Assembly: GCA_947846985.1 (NCBI GenBank)
Contig: CANTUZ010000027.1
Coordinates: 3,283,535-3,347,534 of the forward strand
Length of the DNA stretch: 64,000 nt
Reading direction: 5' to 3'
DNA from: Fratercula arctica
Taxonomy: Eukaryota > Chordata > Aves > Charadriiformes > Alcidae
The notes below the pieces were generated by a model that searched no databases, was not told the origin of the DNA, and saw only the letters and a program-made list of their open reading frames with translations. Made by a program: the position numbers and the translations under genes. Below, one piece after another: positions 44,396 through 56,767 of the stretch; positions within the stretch are counted from its first letter, which is position 1, and every line of letters begins with the position of its first letter.

Positions 44396-46770
44396 CTATG
44401 GTTGCCAAATAACATCCATTAGCAGCGATTGCCTCGGCCTCCTTTTGTTTTGAGTCCTTTGACGTTTTGGACGCCTTTCCCCGGTGGATGGAAGCCTCAA
44501 CACTTTTGTTCTACCCTTCTTCTTTTTCCGAGGCAGAGGTAATACCTTCAACGCTTTGATCTCATCTGGGATATCCCACTGTGACTTATCCGGGACTAAA
44601 TAAATAGTCCTATAATACGCCAATGCCCACATCTCCGCCCAATAATACTTTGAAACCAATTCATGTATTTCCATACTTCGAGTTCTTGTTGTATCGCTCT
44701 CGAAGGCAATGAAACCGGCTAGTGCATGCACACAAGGATACTTTTGGATATCGAACACCTTGCAACTGCAAGTTTTCAAGAGCAAGTTGACAAAATATTC
44801 TTTCCCTTCACTACCCCTGACATTGTATTCAAGCTGGAATGTGTTTAGCTCCGTCACTTTTAGTTTCTCTAGACTTCAAACCCATAAGATCATTCAAGTA
44901 CTATTCATACCACTAAAGGCAGCCACACATTATTCTCATTAGATCCTGACAAGCGGCTTCTTTCTTCCGATTTCATATAAACCAAAACAGGAAATCTTGA
45001 CATATAATCGCATCAAGCTGGTGTTTAAAGACATACTTCTTGCATTCGGGAAAACTGAATCAAAGATTCCACAACGTTGCTTGTGTCCAGAAATTGATCG
45101 CTGTCCTCGATGAAACAACACCTAGCCCAATTTTTACTTTCACGGATTGTATCCTCCAACAGGTAGATTGGCCCAGAAAGATAGCTTAAGCTTAAAAATT
45201 CTGTACTCCCTCTCGAATTCAGCCATGGTGTAAACCCGACTTAACTCCATGAATCTCCATGCGACTACGTCTCTGTTGACGTTAGTGGCATGACCTTTCA
45301 CATTTTGGGATAAATGCCAATACAATACCCGTGATGAGCCGCGAAATACACATTACGTATGCCTTTGATGAGCTTGAATTTCTGTCACTCATAAATACCA
45401 ATTCTGGAGTATCGGGTACAACTGTTAGCAGCTTCTCGAAGAACCATCCCCAACTAGCATCATTCTCACCGTCGAGTACGCCAATCGCTATGATATAATG
45501 ATGACGATTTGGGTCTTGAGCTGAGGCAAATACTAGAACACCACCATATCCGTTCTTCAAATGTGTTTGCTCCACAATTATCACTTTCCTCATCACTTGA
45601 AAGCCTTCAATGCTAGCTCCCAAAGCTATGAATAGGTATTGAAATTTATCTTCCTCATCCAATTTCAGATATGTTATTGTACCTTCATTTACCTTCTTCA
45701 ACATGTACAAATAACAATTGATATCCTTGTAGCTATCTTCCGCGCTACCTTTTAAATCACAAATGGCTTGCCTTTTCCCTCTCAATGCGTGGAGTACGTT
45801 ATCTTCACACCTAATTTCGTCTGAACAAGCTCCATGATAACCTTAGGAACTGGAGTTTCCATTTGTCCTGGAAAAGTATCATGAAGAAGCGCTGCTACTA
45901 ATTCAGGGGTACCTTTCCTCTTCCTCATCCTTGTCTTACTCTTACTTAACCGGGTACAAGTATGCATCTTGTTGTACTTTCTAATCGAGTAATACTTGTA
46001 TTCCGAATATTTGTAGCTCGTATACGCCAAGCACAGCTTTCTTTAGCACACGTTAGCAAATACCGCTCCTTATCAGACTTTTTAATAACATAACCAAAAC
46101 TGTTAGCAAATACACCTTTGTCCACCACTTCCTGCAATGCCGCCCTGCTTGGAAATTCTTGTCGTAAAATCGAAACCAATACCGTCTTCCCATTCCTTTT
46201 TAAACCGACCAGCTTCTACAACAGGCGGTGGCTCAACGTATTCATCACCCCTATCACTCATGTATATCCATAGATTCATCCTGTGATCCAATCTCAGCAT
46301 CTTGAGTATCATCAACCTCCACTATTGCCTCTTTTGGTTCTGTTCCTTGTTCCTCACATTCGCACAAAACGATGGCAGCATTATCTCTCATTTCATCCTC
46401 TTTTGGATCCAATTCCGCATAGTTCTTACCAACCGAACTTTATTGATGACCTCCACTCTCGACAGTTGCTCGGGCAATTCTGGTGGAGTGATGACCTCCA
46501 CATACAAAACATATCGACGGTTATTTTCACCTGAAGATATATAGACACCGACATCCTCATCATCACAAATGTAAATCTCTTCAGTTGATCCCACAACACC
46601 TGCATTGTACCTCATTTGCAATTTAACATTACTTTCATCTAATCCAAGCTTCGTGCATATCCTACCTTCTAACATGGAGAGAGTTATTTTCCCCCTGATG
46701 TATTCATCATCAAGCTATACATGCGACCTTTGCATTTAAAATATATGATCACGTTCTCCATCATTGTATC
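44396..46770 (-). pseudogene. vanA-like MULE transposase, right copy, frameshifted
   Basis: Start MMENVIIYFKCKGRMYSL near 46764, with a stop after ~26 codons. MuDR-type DNA-binding part at about 46160-45800 (SRAALQEVVDKGVF). DDE core 45620-45270; the first Asp motif here reads EQTHLKNGYGG instead of DATHLKNGYGG. TAEFERE-like continuation RIFKLKLSFWANLPVGGY. The C-terminal SWIM-type zinc finger is at 44760-44700 (TCSCKVFDIQKYPCVHALAG, C-x-C...C-x-H), followed by a basic tail ending LLMDVIWQP at 44396. Several 1-base indels, for example near 45320 and 45375, inactivate it. It completes the domain plan missing on the left. Confidence 0.83.
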
Positions 46771-46799
46771 CTGCAAAAACAATACAAAAACTCTGTCAG

Positions 46800-46985
46800 T
46801 TATACTAGTTGTACTAGTTGTACTACAATTCTGGGTAATACTAGTATAACTAGTCAGACTACATGTAAATGGGTAATACTTGTGTAACTAGTCATACTAC
46901 ATACATCTGGGTAATACTAGTATAACCAGTAATACTACGTATATATTTTTCAATAGATTCAGGTACAATTCTACCCAGTTATACC
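46800..46985 (-). repeat. Minisatellite upstream of vanA-like gene, right copy
   Basis: Same 38-bp family as 28691-28935 with about four units (GGGTAATACTAGTATAACTAG and relatives). The left has six or seven, so the copy number changed after duplication. Confidence 0.7.
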
Positions 46986-47508
46986 AGTTGTACTTTCGCG
47001 ACAAAAACTCAAATCGAATGGTTTCGGGTTCAAAACTACAATTCACTATGATTCAGTTGCTGTAATCCATTTCTTACCCATTTACAGACCTATTCGACCC
47101 AGAAACTATGCATAAACTTCCAATGTGCATACCCAAACACAATAACCCAAATCTAATTGAATTGAATCTCCTACATTTCTAAATCCAAAACTTCAATTTG
47201 AAGCTCTATGCAGCTAAAGGAACAACCCTGTCTCACCGCAGCTCGCCGGAAGCTCGCCGGAATGGAAGAAACGGCAACAATGCAGCTCGCCGGAGATGAA
47301 GCTCGAGAGAGACGCTCTCGTTTGTTTTTTTTTTTTTCTGGATTCGATTTTTTTTTTTCTTGTTTTTTTAAAATTCATTAAACAATTAGATGAAAAAGAA
47401 GGAGGGGTATTTTTGTCTACCCACTTTTCATTAAACAAGAAAGGGATATGTTAGACTCATTTGGGATATAAGGAGGTTTTTGTTTTGCCAAAAGGGGAGT
47501 TAGTAGAC

Positions 47509-50148
47509 ATTTTCTCTATATTATATACATGTTCTAGATGTATATATATACAAATATCTATTATGTATATATTATGTATGACATGTATTATATACATATT
47601 TTGTATTATGTCAATATATAGTTATATATCTATACCATACATATAGTTAAATATGATAATAATCTTCTCAGAGGTGTAATGTCTATCTATATTATTGATA
47701 TAACAATAATATATATATATATATCTGTAATCCAAAATTTTGGTATATTATACATGTAATATCATGTTATCAATAATGTACAATATCAACATTGTCATGG
47801 GTCACTAATCTGATTACATGTGATTGATATATAGTTGTACCACTGAATTGTATCCATAAGAACCAATATAACATCATAATAATGGTATATATGTATATTT
47901 GTATTCAATATATTTACAGAGTTATAAGTAAACATGATGTATCGACATATATTATTATCAGATACTTATGGTACCATAAATTATACACATTAGTAACTAT
48001 TTAAATTAATCATACATATACTGACTTAGAACGTTTTACATACACATATATAATATTCACAGTATTATACATACATATATAATACATATATTAGATACAT
48101 ATAATGTAAAATTATATAACTCTAATGTACTACATCAAGCAAGCACACTGACAAATTCTTCTCTGGAGTACTTCATAGAATTTGTTTTGTTTATGAAAGT
48201 AACTTCATATATTATATTTATTATGTCATAGTATGTCTGATACAATATTAATTATATGGTAAATAAATTGTGTATTCTAATAACATATATTATTGATATA
48301 TATTATGATTAGTCATTAATACATAAATTTTTGTATATTTCTAACAAATGTAGTATCATGTAATCCTTACAATGTACAATATACAAAGCCATAATGTATA
48401 GTGTACTAATGTTAGAGTTGTATTGTATATTTACACATGATTGTATACTATATCAAAAATATAAAAATCAGAACACCGTATGGATTATATATGATATATT
48501 GTATATAATATGATTATAATATAACATGATGTATCTGACACTAATAGTTCTCATATAAATATAACATTATGTGTATACATAGTGTTCTACATTTGTCATC
48601 TAGCATATATCGTACTAATATGTAACAGTATATACAAATGTATCGATATTCTGATATTATACATACATATATGTTAATAACCATTTATGTAAGGAAGATA
48701 TTCAAATGTATACCTGTACCAGTATAGTAATATAGTATGTTGATATATATATCATACATATATATATATATAATGACATATTGGTTACTCAATTTATATA
48801 TTAATGTACATATATCATTAATCGTACGATAAATATGATAACGTATAACAAATGTATCATATTCATGTATTAATACATACTATACATATACTGATATGTG
48901 TATCACCATTTATGTATATTAACATAATTATACATGTAAAGTAATATAATATATTGTTATAATTATATCATACATATATATAACAATATATACTGTTACA
49001 TTATATATACATATATATATCTACTTATATACAAAGTACATACTATATATATGTTCATGTCAGATTATGTACTGACATTATGAACTATTATATATAGATA
49101 TTAATATACATATATGGCATATATATTATATGTATGTTACATATAATCATTATGTATGACCAGTACCAATACATACCCATACAATAAACATACTTACTAT
49201 ATATTAATAAATATAATAATACTTTAATATTAATACCAGTGTATAGACTGTTACATATATATAGTATAAAAATGCCATAATTTACATAGTGTATAATTAT
49301 GATATATAATGTATATGATAACATCTTGTAGATACATACTGTTTATAATCTATAATTATGATATCAATATACATATATAACCATTGTTATGATGTTATAA
49401 TGGTTATTGATGTTCCAATTAGTGTAGAACATATATCAATCACAATGTACACAATTATTAGTACTACATCTGTTTGTATATTTGTACATTATTGATAACA
49501 TTATATACATGTATAAATTCAACTTTATTAATTACATATTTATTATATATACAGTCATATATACTGTATATCATAATATAATAGTAGCCTTACACAATTA
49601 TATCACTCATAACTATATATTGTATAGACATATAGGACATATAATAAATATACTATCTATATATATATATATATATATGATAATATATACAGATATAATA
49701 TATTATATATTTTGATACACATTATACATTATGTTAATATACATATATGTATACATATATGGTATGTAGTATACATGTATGTATAATACCTGAATATTAT
49801 ATACATGTGTATATACTGTTTACATCTATAGAGTATGATAATAATATGTTACAGTAAATGTATCATTAATGATACATAATGTATCTGATAGCCATACTTG
49901 TAGACTAACAATCATGTTATAGCTATATATATTAGTAATACACAATAATACCATCATATAACCATTGTTATGATGTTATATGGTTATATGTATACAATCA
50001 TGTACATATATCATCACATCTACACTATTAGTACCAATACAATATGTATCTGTATATTATAACATGAATGAATAACATGATATAGCAATGTATAAATAAA
50101 TATCCAAAATTTTATGTAAATTTATTGTATATTAATATATATCAATAA
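47509..50148. repeat. AT-rich degenerate repeat cluster (right-arm insertion)
   Basis: Part of a ~3.86-kb stretch (47509-51368) absent from the left arm. It consists of diverged copies of the AT-rich module in both orientations. AACATGATGTATC is at 47930 and 48523. In inverted sense, ATAACCATTGTTATGATGT is at 49379 and 49968. The words TGTGATTGATATAT (47820) and ATATATCAATCACA (49431) pair as an inverted repeat. No gene; short frames are chance AT-rich reads. Confidence 0.7.
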
Positions 50149-50456
50149 TATCAGGTGGCAGATCTAGGAAATAACAATTGTATGGGGCAAACACACATCT
50201 CATATTCACTAGATGCAAAATTTTCTTTAAAGTAATAAAAAAGTACTGGGAATAAAAATAATAAAATGTGAAAAAGCGCAAAAAAGGGCTTCAACGCGAG
50301 ACCTGCACCTCAGATAGTATACATAGGGCACTTACCTACCAAATTAGCTTCAGAAGAAGTTCCAAGATCAAATGTTGATCAGTTAAATATTTATATAAGA
50401 ATCATGTGGGGCAGCGCTGCTCCCACCTTAAACTGTTACTGTAATACCGCCCTGAT
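50149..50456. mobile_element. Short non-autonomous TIR element in the right-arm insertion
   Basis: Ends ATATCAGGTGGCAGATCTAGG and TACCGCCCTGATAAAT form a short imperfect inverted repeat around a ~310-bp non-coding interior. It resembles the GGCGGA-type element elsewhere in the window only at the tips. Confidence 0.4.
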
Positions 50457-51368
50457 AAATATATATAGAATCATACACTAATTGGCATACCATATAATTA
50501 TATATGTATATACATATATGACATCAATAAATAGTATATAATGAAAGTTACTCTTATACATATACAAACAAATTCTATGAAGTTACTCCAGAGAATCTTT
50601 GCAGTTGTGCTTGATGTAGTTACACATAGAGTTTCCACACTGGATTATAGCGACACATCAATAACGACAAATTTGAAGAAAGAAAAATATCATTACCGTT
50701 GCAAAATTCAAAACAAAAGACTTTCTATCCTAAACATTCGCGATAGAGCACTATGGATGAACCAGACACAGCAATCCCGACCATATTTTACAATAAACAT
50801 TAAAAAATAACTCTTGTAACCTATCGTTTTCTTACCACGGTAAACCTGTTTTGGATTTTCCACTCCCAAGAAGGCATCATAACCTCACACACTGTGATTA
50901 TCATTACTGTTATGCAAGAGTAGAAGAGCGTAATCGACTCACCCTCCAGCTAAATGAGCAGTACACACCATATTTTTAGAGAAAATGAAAGAAAACGAAA
51001 CTAGAAAAACCGCCGAAAAACTGAGGAGCAATAGAATCAAATAAACAACTTACTAAAGAGAGGTGAAATAAAACGAAAACACAATCTTTGCAAAGATAAG
51101 AAACACAGATCTTCTTCTTTGTTGATTAAGAACATAGATTTCGAGCTAAATCTTGAAAATAAATGTCTAGCTCACATATATCAAGTGTGAGTGAGGGACT
51201 ACATAGTCCAAACTTTAGTGATTTGAATGTTCCTGAAAGATCGACGTCCATCCGCTTTATTTCTTTCCTCTTCGATTTAGCTAATGGGTATGGGCCTTTC
51301 ATCTAAAAAAAATTTATCGTTTGCTAATGGTATATTATATGCTAGGTGCCTTTCGGGTTACTTTTTTA
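50457..51368. other. Remainder of right-arm insertion, no recognised gene
   Basis: Less AT-rich than the preceding cluster. An 89-codon frame (50541-50810) has no recognisable domain. Its first ~95 bp are an inverted copy of 48125-48215 (AAATTCTATGAAGT, CTCCAGAGAA, TTGATGTAGT). Origin unknown. Confidence 0.45.
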
Positions 51369-52249
51369 GTTAATCTCATGTTTGGGGTATATTTTTGAAA
51401 TTTTTGCGTAGATCTACATATACAATTTTGCAGGGTTTTTTTGCTTTAATTCATTTGGATCTGGGTTTTACCCGGTTTTAACCTATTCGGAGTCTAGAAT
51501 AAGAGATTTAAAGAATGTTGTAATAAAAACAAACGAATATTTTGAGTATAATTGCTTTTATAATTCGGTTTAATGTTATTTCCTAAACTAATTGCCACAT
51601 TAATACGGCTCTATTCCTATCTCTAATTGATTCGAATCTTTTACACAATCTAAACTAAAAAAATCTGTTAAGGAAATCTTAAATCAAAAACGACATTAAC
51701 TCTTAAATTACCCATATTTTATGGAATTGGATCTTCAATTAAAAATCTGCAAAGAAAAACAAATAAGACATAATAGTTGAGTATCATGACGAAATCAATC
51801 ATATATATTGTAATAACTAACCAAGATTTGATAATCTCATTGTTTCCTATTAAATGGTAAAATGTTTGTTTGCAAATCACTAATTGTTTCCTAAATAAAA
51901 ACACAATCTTAATTCTACCTTTATCCCACGAAATGAATTGGGTTTATTTGGGTTAAATCATATTTCGAAAGATATCAATCGTATATATAGTTTCTAACAA
52001 ACCATATTTGGACTAATAAAATTGTTTCCTATTAAAATGCTAAAGATTTTTATGCAAATTAAATCACATTTGTTTCCTAAATAAAATGAACAATATAATT
52101 CGACATTCAATCCCACCCAATGAAGTAGAAAATCTTTCATAACTAAATGATTTTATTTTTCTTTTCTATAGCATCCATGTGCATATTCTATAGATTTTCG
52201 ATTCAAAGATTTTAGAAGTTCTATAAAGTTATGAGGTAAATAAATAAAT
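51369..52249. other. Unassigned AT-rich spacer, right-arm mirror of 27251-28126
   Basis: AATCTCATGTTTGGGGTATA at 51377 is the reverse complement of the left segment just before the VANDAL. Collinear to the AAATAAATAAATA run at 52240. No gene seen. Confidence 0.55.
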
Positions 52250-52261
52250 AAATATATATAT

Positions 52262-52293
<32 letters not shown>

Positions 52294-52640
52294 ATATATA
52301 TATGTATGATATAATATAACATATATATTATATACTTGTACATGTATACATTATGTTAATATACATGTATTATAATACTTGAATATTATACATTTGTATA
52401 CACTGTTACATATATATGGATGATAATGACATATGGTACACTAATGTATAATTATGATATCTAATGTATATGATAACATATTGTAGGATACATCATGTTA
52501 TACTATAATGTATTATATACAATATACCTATATCACAATTGTTTTGATGTTCTATGGTTTTATGTATAGCAATCAGTGTAATCATATATCATCACATGTA
52601 CACATATTAGTACATACATATGCTGTATATTGTACATCCC
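52250..52640. repeat. AT-rich degenerate repeat, right mirror copy
   Basis: Reverse-complement counterpart of 26860-27250, with (TA)n, TACACTGTTACATATATATG and ATCACATGTACACATATTAGT. Confidence 0.7.
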
Positions 52641-52811
52641 ACACTATTCGAATTACCCATCCTTAGGAGTTTCTGATCATTGATTTATCTGTCTACCTAC
52701 TGCTTCTGCCTTTGTTACCTGCTGTTTAAGTTTTTAACAATTTACTCTGTGACCACTGGTTTACTCGATCACAGCCTCCCTTCTGCAGTGAGCCTTGTGA
52801 TCGAGTATAAA

Positions 52812-53195
52812 CATTGGCGGACCCAGGAATTATTTTTACCGGGGGTCATATTTTTTGTTACAACTGTTCATATAATTAATTTTATTAAATATTTATATTT
52901 TTTCAGAATTTAATTAGAAAGGTATACAAATCCTAATAAATACTGTGATTTTTAAGAGATAGTAAACAAAAGATGTAATTTAGAGAAAGTAAATATATTA
53001 AAAATGTAAACACCAAACATTACTCTAAAATTGTATTGTGTGATGCGTCGAACCCGAATTTAAGGGATGTCAATATCATTGAGATTAACCAACTCTACTA
53101 CCATTACTTCAATGATGCCCACTACATAAAAAGTCTATTTGAACATTTAACCCGGGTCACTGACCCACCGTCCTTCCTTGGTGGGTCCGCCACTG
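52812..53195. mobile_element. Short non-autonomous TIR element, right copy
   Basis: Inverted counterpart of 26296-26681: ATTGGCGGACCCAGG at 52813 and TGGGTCCGCCACTG ending at 53195. It sits at the equivalent site in the Athila LTR region. Confidence 0.6.
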
Positions 53196-53395
53196 ATATA
53201 CAGTCCATTTCTGCAAATTTACTGTTTTCTGCACTCAATCACTAGGACTGTTAGAACAACAACTGAATTCTGCTTGGCTTGACTTAGTGCTTTCTGATCA
53301 TATCTCATTTGTTTGCATCACACCTGATTGGATTGACACCTATAGTACTACAACGACAGGATAGTACTTTAGGATTAATTGATCTTAAAAACCTA

Positions 53396-55753
53396 TTATC
53401 AATTTGGCGCCGTTGCCATTTGGGTGTTTTCTTTGCTATATTTGAGATTTTAGAAACGTTAAGATCAAGTTCGTTTTCTTTTTACAAGGTTACTAACTCT
53501 GTGTCTTTCTCTCTGTTTGTGTGTTTCAGGTACTATCTCTGATTACTCTGCTCAAGCTGAGCTGATACCTGTTGCATGCATACTAGATCAAAAAGACATC
53601 AGAACCTGCTTTTCAACGACAACATCGACCGTATTGCTCGTGAGTTAAGGGAACAGAGAGGCACAGACGTTATGGCCGACGATTAGAACCTAGAACTGCC
53701 AACCTACATTGGTGTAGGCGATGCTCCACGCAATCACAATCAGCGCAATGGCATTGTGCCTCCACCAGTGCAGAACAACAACTTCGAGATCAAGAGTGGT
53801 CTCATTGCCATGGTTCAGGGCAACAAATTTCACGGCCTCCCCATGGAGGATCAACTCGATCATCTGGACGAGTTTGATAGGCTCTGCAGCCTAACAAAAT
53901 AAATGGAGTCAGTGAGGATGGCTTCAAGCTGCGTTTGTTTCCATTTTCTCTTAGAGACAAAGCCCACCAGTGGGAAAAATCACTTCCTCAAGGCTCCATC
54001 ACCTCCTGGAATGACTGCAAGAAAGCCTTGCTGGCTAAATTCTTCTCCAACCCAGGACTGCAAGACTCCGGAATGAGATTTCCGGCTTCACTCAGAAGAA
54101 TGCTGAGACTTTCTATGAAGCATGGGAGCGCTTCAAAGGATATCAGACTCAATGTCCTCACCACGGTTTCTCCAAAGCCTCACTCCTGAGCACTCTCTAC
54201 AAAGGAGTCCTCCCTAAAATCCAGATGCTCCTGGATACAGCATCCAACGGGAATTTCCTGAACAAGGAAGTTGAAGAAGGATCGAAGCTGGTAGAGAACT
54301 TGGCTCAATCCGATGGCAACTATAATGAGGACTATGACAGGTCCATCAGAGGGAGTTCTGACTTAGAGGAGAAGCACCGGAGAGACATGAAGGCCATGAA
54401 TGACAAGCTGGACAAGCTACTCCTTGTGCAACAGAAGCAAGTCCATTTTCTCTGTGAAGATGAGACGTTCCAAGTCCAGGATGGGGAGACTCTTCAGTCA
54501 GAAGAAGTAAGCTATGTGCAAAACCAAGGAGGCTACAACAAGGGCTACAACTACTATAAGCAGAACAATCCCAATCTGTCTTACAGGAGTACCAATGTTG
54601 CAAACCCGCAGGATCAAGTCTACCCTCAACAACAGCAGACCCAACCCAAACCATTCGTCCCATACAACCAAGGACAAGGGTTTGTTCCTAAGCAACAGTT
54701 TCAGGGAGGTTATCAACCACAGCATCCACCACCAGGATTTGTACCACAGCAATAACAAACCTCTAGCACTTCTGACTCAGACATGAAGCAAATGCTCCAA
54801 CAGCTTCTTCAAGGACAAGCATCAGGCTCAATGGAGATCGCTAAGAAGCTGGCAGAAATGAACAACAAGATAGACTGCAGTTATAACGATCTCAACATCA
54901 AGGTAGAGGCACTGACCTCTAAGGTCAGATACATGGAAGGCCAAACTGCATCAACCTCTGCTCCCAAGATTACAGGACTTTCAGGAAAATCAATCCAGAA
55001 TCCACAGGAGTATGCTCATGCTATCACGCTCAGAAGCGGTAAAGCATTACCCCCGAGAGAAGGTCCAAAACAAAACACTGAGGACAGTGTGGAACAAGAT
55101 GGGGAGGATTTCTGTCTGAATGAAGATTCAGCTGACAAGGTAATAAAGGAGCCCATACTCGATCCACCTACTCGATCACCAGTGCCCATACTCGATCCAT
55201 CTACTCGATCACCAGTTCCTGCAGCATCTGAATCTGTTGAAAAACCAGCTGCTACCAAAACCAAGGAAAACGTTTTCGTTCCCCCACCTTACAAGCCTCC
55301 ACTCCCATTTCCTGGTCGGTTTAAGAAGGTTCTGATACAGAAGTACAAGACTCTCCTGGAAAAACAACTCAAAGATCTTGAAGTCACTATGCCTCTTGTC
55401 GACTGTCTCGCGCTGATACCAGACTCCCATAAATACGTGAAGGATATGATTACTGAGAGAATCAGAGAAGTCCAAGGAATGGTGGTGTTAAGTCACGAGT
55501 GTAGTGCAATCATCCAGAAGAAGATCATACCCAAGAAATTGGGAGATCCTGGTTCTTTCACCTTGCCTTGCACTCTAGGTCCTTTAGCCTTCAGCAAATG
55601 CCTTTGTGATCTAGGTGCATCTGTGAGTCTCATGCCTCTCTCTGTGGCAAAGAGACTTAGTTTCAGCAAGTACAAATCCTGCAACATATCCATGATTCTG
55701 GCTGACAGGTCCATCAGAATACCTCATGGTCTGCTAGAAGACTTACCAGTCAT
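53396..55753 (+). mobile_element. Athila-lineage fragment, right copy
   Basis: Mirror of 23746-26091, running from primer site through gag into protease and cut at the same base by the Tat LTR (55754). Confidence 0.85.
53405..53422 (+). other. Athila primer binding site, right copy
   Basis: TGGCGCCGTTGCCATTTG directly follows a TTATCA LTR end, exactly as in the left arm. Confidence 0.75.
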
Positions 55754-55787
55754 TGTGGATGTAGGATTCACACTCGATTGTCTTTAA
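53670..55787 (+). pseudogene. gag: Athila gag-protease, right copy, broken
   Basis: Same protein as the left 694-aa frame, but with an early stop in the first residues (GACGATTAG near 53685), frameshifts near 53,900 and 54,050, and a stop after FVPQQ (54754). An extra Pro/Ser-rich unit (ILDPPTRSPVP) is duplicated near 55160-55200. The end reads [20 protein letters not shown] and then runs into the Tat LTR. Confidence 0.85.
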
Positions 55788-56410
55788 GTATTTTTGTGGA
55801 GAAAAACTCTTAAAATCAACAAGATGAAAATAAGGAATTCGAAAAGGAAAGTAACCAAGAAACCAAATAAAGTGAAAGAATTTGATAAGAACAAATAGTA
55901 AAAAGCCTTGTGAAATTGTGAAGAAAAAGTATGTTGTATTGCTTGATAGTAAGAAGGTAAAAGATTGTCTCTCCTCAAACACATGCGTTTGAGGTTGTTT
56001 TTATAGAGAAAACATGATTAATGCGGCTATTTACTACTCGTAATCATATTGATCCGCATTAATCACATAAGTTACATTTTGACCGAAACGGCTTGAATTT
56101 GAACCTTGTCTTGGGCTTCGCGTGGGCCTTCCGAACTCTTTCTTGCTGACTCCGAACTCCCGTGCTTTGATGCTACCGCGAGCCTCGAACAATATTCTCC
56201 TCGCTTCGGTCTTTCTCTATGCGAACTGTATGTTGAATAAGAGCGAACTCCGTACTGGTAAAGATCGAACTCCTTTAGTAAACTGAATCGAACTCCCAAC
56301 TGGTCAAGTCCAATAAAGTATCTAGAAATCCTGAGAGGATTATTGTGTAATAATGACGTGGACAGATCCAAGTGGATCCTACCGAAAATGTGTGGGATCC
56401 GACCCCAACA
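55754..56410 (-). repeat. 3' LTR of right Tat, complete (~657 bp)
   Basis: Minus-strand TGTTGGGGTCGG begins at 56410 and CCTACATCCACA ends at 55754. TATA (minus) at 55999-56005. By eye about 97% identical to 23090-23745, mostly transitions. Confidence 0.92.
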
Positions 56411-56413
56411 TTT

Positions 56414-56423
56414 AGCCCCCCAA
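56414..56423 (-). other. Polypurine tract of right Tat
   Basis: On the minus strand CTTGGGGGGCTAAA precedes the LTR start. Confidence 0.75.
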
Positions 56424-56767
56424 GTCTTGCGAGCTGAGTGCTCGGCTTGGAAGACTTAAGTAAATAGTAATTAATGACTCGAGATCTTTAATACTCTGGA
56501 ATTTCTCCATGTTTTACTGCTGTTACGCCGATCTCGGATAATCATATGATTTGATTTCCCTGACAACCGTCATCATTAATTTCTTAATTTTATATTAATA
56601 CTGCGGGGAAAACTGTCCCGCTTCCCAATATTTCCGAGGCGGTCTTCCATCTTACTTTTGGGTTCTAAGAGGTAATATCACTTTCCCATCTTATCTTTCT
56701 TACCTAGAAAACTTTCACTCTTATTACAGAGATTATTGTTTCCTTTCGGTAAAACCACTTTTGTAAA

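Larger units (their letters stand above)
39300..47508 (-). mobile_element. VANDAL-like MULE, right copy, fuller length (~8.2 kb)
   Basis: Ends AGTCCCCTTTTG at 39301 and CAAAAGGGGAGTT at about 47488. Gene order on the minus strand is vanA-like (46770-44396), then vanB-like (43243-42668), with the vanC-like gene convergent on + (39691-42229). This retains the middle 2.25 kb missing in the left copy, including the transposase C terminus and the vanB-like 5' part. Confidence 0.75.

Noticed and set aside
49482..49715. 77-codon frame in AT-rich DNA
   Set aside because: Ile/Tyr-rich read of (TA)n-like sequence; no coding character.
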